A DNA stretch of 64,000 nt. It comes from Novosphingobium sp. B1. Its GTDB lineage: Bacteria > Pseudomonadota > Alphaproteobacteria > Sphingomonadales > Sphingomonadaceae. The notes beneath the pieces are model-generated. The model was not told where the DNA came from and searched no databases. It was given only the letters and a program-made list of their open reading frames with translations. Below, piece after piece: positions 63,245 to 64,000 of the stretch. Each line of letters opens with the position of its first letter. The first letter of the stretch is position 1. Location of the stretch: assembly GCF_900176395.1 (NCBI RefSeq), contig NZ_FWXL01000004.1:269001-333000 (forward strand), in the 5' to 3' direction. Made by a program: the position numbers and the translations under genes.

Positions 63245-64000
63245 TCAGGCCGCAGGTGCATCCGGATAGCTGTCGAGCACCGGCCCAAGCGCGGACCTCA
63301 GCGGGCCGAGCCATGACTCATACGGCTTCCACGCCTCCAGACCGTCCCTGAAGATCGGGCGCCGCACCTGTTCGGAGCTGGCGGTGCGCACGGCGCGGTC
63401 GTTGTTGTAGAATTCGAGGCAGGATTCCTCGAACGGCACGCCGATGTAGTCGAGCAACCGCCGCACTTCGGCTTCGGTATCAGCCACCATGCGCTCATAG
63501 ATCACGCGGTGGACATGGCCCGGCATCTGCATATCCCACGCCGCCATCAAGCCCACGTAGTCGCGATAATACTGCCCGATATCGCCAAGATCGTAGGTGA
63601 AGGTCTGCCCGCGCGCGAAGTGCTGTTTCCAGCCCGAAAAGCAGCACGACAGCGGGTGGCGGCGCGCATCGACGACTTTTGCATTCGGCAGGATCAGGTG
63701 GATCAGACCGACGTGCTGCCAGTTGTTCGGCATCTTGTCGATGAACAGCGGGCGGTCCGTCTGGCGATGGACGCGTGTGCGCTCGATGTATTCCTCGCCC
63801 AGCCGACGCCGATCGGCCGGCGACAGCGAGGCGATCATCGTGGCGAAGTCGGGAAACTCGCCCTCGTCCACGCGCGATTGCAGCCGCGCGCCGATCATCA
63901 TCATCTCGGGCAATTCCATCGTGCCCTCGATCAGGGAATGACTGGCCATGATCTGCTCGACCAGCGTCGATCCCGACCGCGGCAGCCCGACGACGAAGAT
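63245..64000 (-). CDS. Sulfotransferase-family protein (5' end outside window)
   Basis: The frame remains open to the right edge: upstream of ATG 63949 it reads IFVVGLPRSGSTLVEQI, the PAPS-binding 5'-phosphosulfate loop (GLPRSGST), so the true start lies beyond 64000. Further features are FIDKMPNNWQHVGLIHLILP and KVVDARRHPLSCCFSGW (3'-phosphate site). It also has YDYIGVPFEE-like LLDYIGVPFEESCLEFY. The protein transfers sulfate from PAPS to an unknown acceptor. In sphingomonads such domains often follow TPR repeats, which may be outside the window. Confidence 0.88.
   Translation of the reverse strand: MFVVGLPRSGSTLVEQIMASHSLIEGTMELPEMMMIGARLQSRVDEGEFPDFATMIASLSPADRRRLGEEYIERTRVHRQTDRPLFIDKMPNNWQHVGLIHLILPNAKVVDARRHPLSCCFSGWKQHFARGQTFTYDLGDIGQYYRDYVGLMAAWDMQMPGHVHRVIYERMVADTEAEVRRLLDYIGVPFEESCLEFYNNDRAVRTASSEQVRRPIFRDGLEAWKPYESWLGPLRSALGPVLDSYPDAPAA

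Overview
The window looks like chromosome from a GC-rich alphaproteobacterium, most likely a Sphingomonadales member of the Novosphingobium type. The grounds are the flagellar gene order, a ChpT phosphotransferase, a strongly biased GC-rich codon use, several TonB-dependent receptors and a non-catalytic dihydroorotase next to pyrB. No taxonomic search was possible. No phage, insertion sequence or CRISPR array was seen.

Flagellar block, 1-13048. On the minus strand flgBCDEFGHIJK form one tightly overlapping operon, with flgK cut by the left edge. Divergently on the plus strand lie a reduced MotA-like/MotB-like pair, flgA, flgM, flgN, a lytic transglycosylase, flhA and fliA. Three near-perfect sigma-54 promoters control flgB, flgA and the transglycosylase-flhA-fliA unit. 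CGGCAA half-sites, three of them phased exactly 21 bp apart, lie between the divergent units and look like an enhancer for a FlbD-type activator.

Metabolic and envelope block, 13049-25332: two SDR enzymes of CoA/fatty-acid type behind a nested palindrome; an L,D-transpeptidase; a DUF418 membrane protein; two SPOR-domain proteins flanking a ParA-type ATPase with a ribbon-helix-helix partner; pyrB with a dead dihydroorotase; and sppA with a small membrane protein.

Repeat-rich spacer and housekeeping block, 25333-38998: two families of palindromic intergenic repeats, tRNA-Leu(UAG), tig (trigger factor with a lysine-rich tail), two basic paralogue-like proteins around a secreted nuclease, an amidase, clpP and clpX, a fasciclin protein, a CDF metal exporter, RNase P RNA, an AmpD/AmiD-type amidase, chpT and a JAMM protease.

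Signalling and oxidative block, 39000-54280: a chemoreceptor translationally coupled to an OprB-like porin, a RluD-type pseudouridine synthase and rpoH. An unusual operon follows: a class III cyclase/AAA/TPR regulator, then an atypical cytochrome P450, then a 1043-residue membrane-anchored DyP-peroxidase fusion. A Crp-type cyclic-nucleotide receptor and mtgA lie alongside. This cyclase-P450-DyP operon and the reduced stator-like pair are the best candidates for something poorly described.

Right end, 54380-64000: a zinc-ribbon protein, an Oar-like TonB-dependent receptor, a PP2A-like phosphatase, a glyoxalase, a second TonB receptor with a strong terminator, and a sulfotransferase truncated by the edge.
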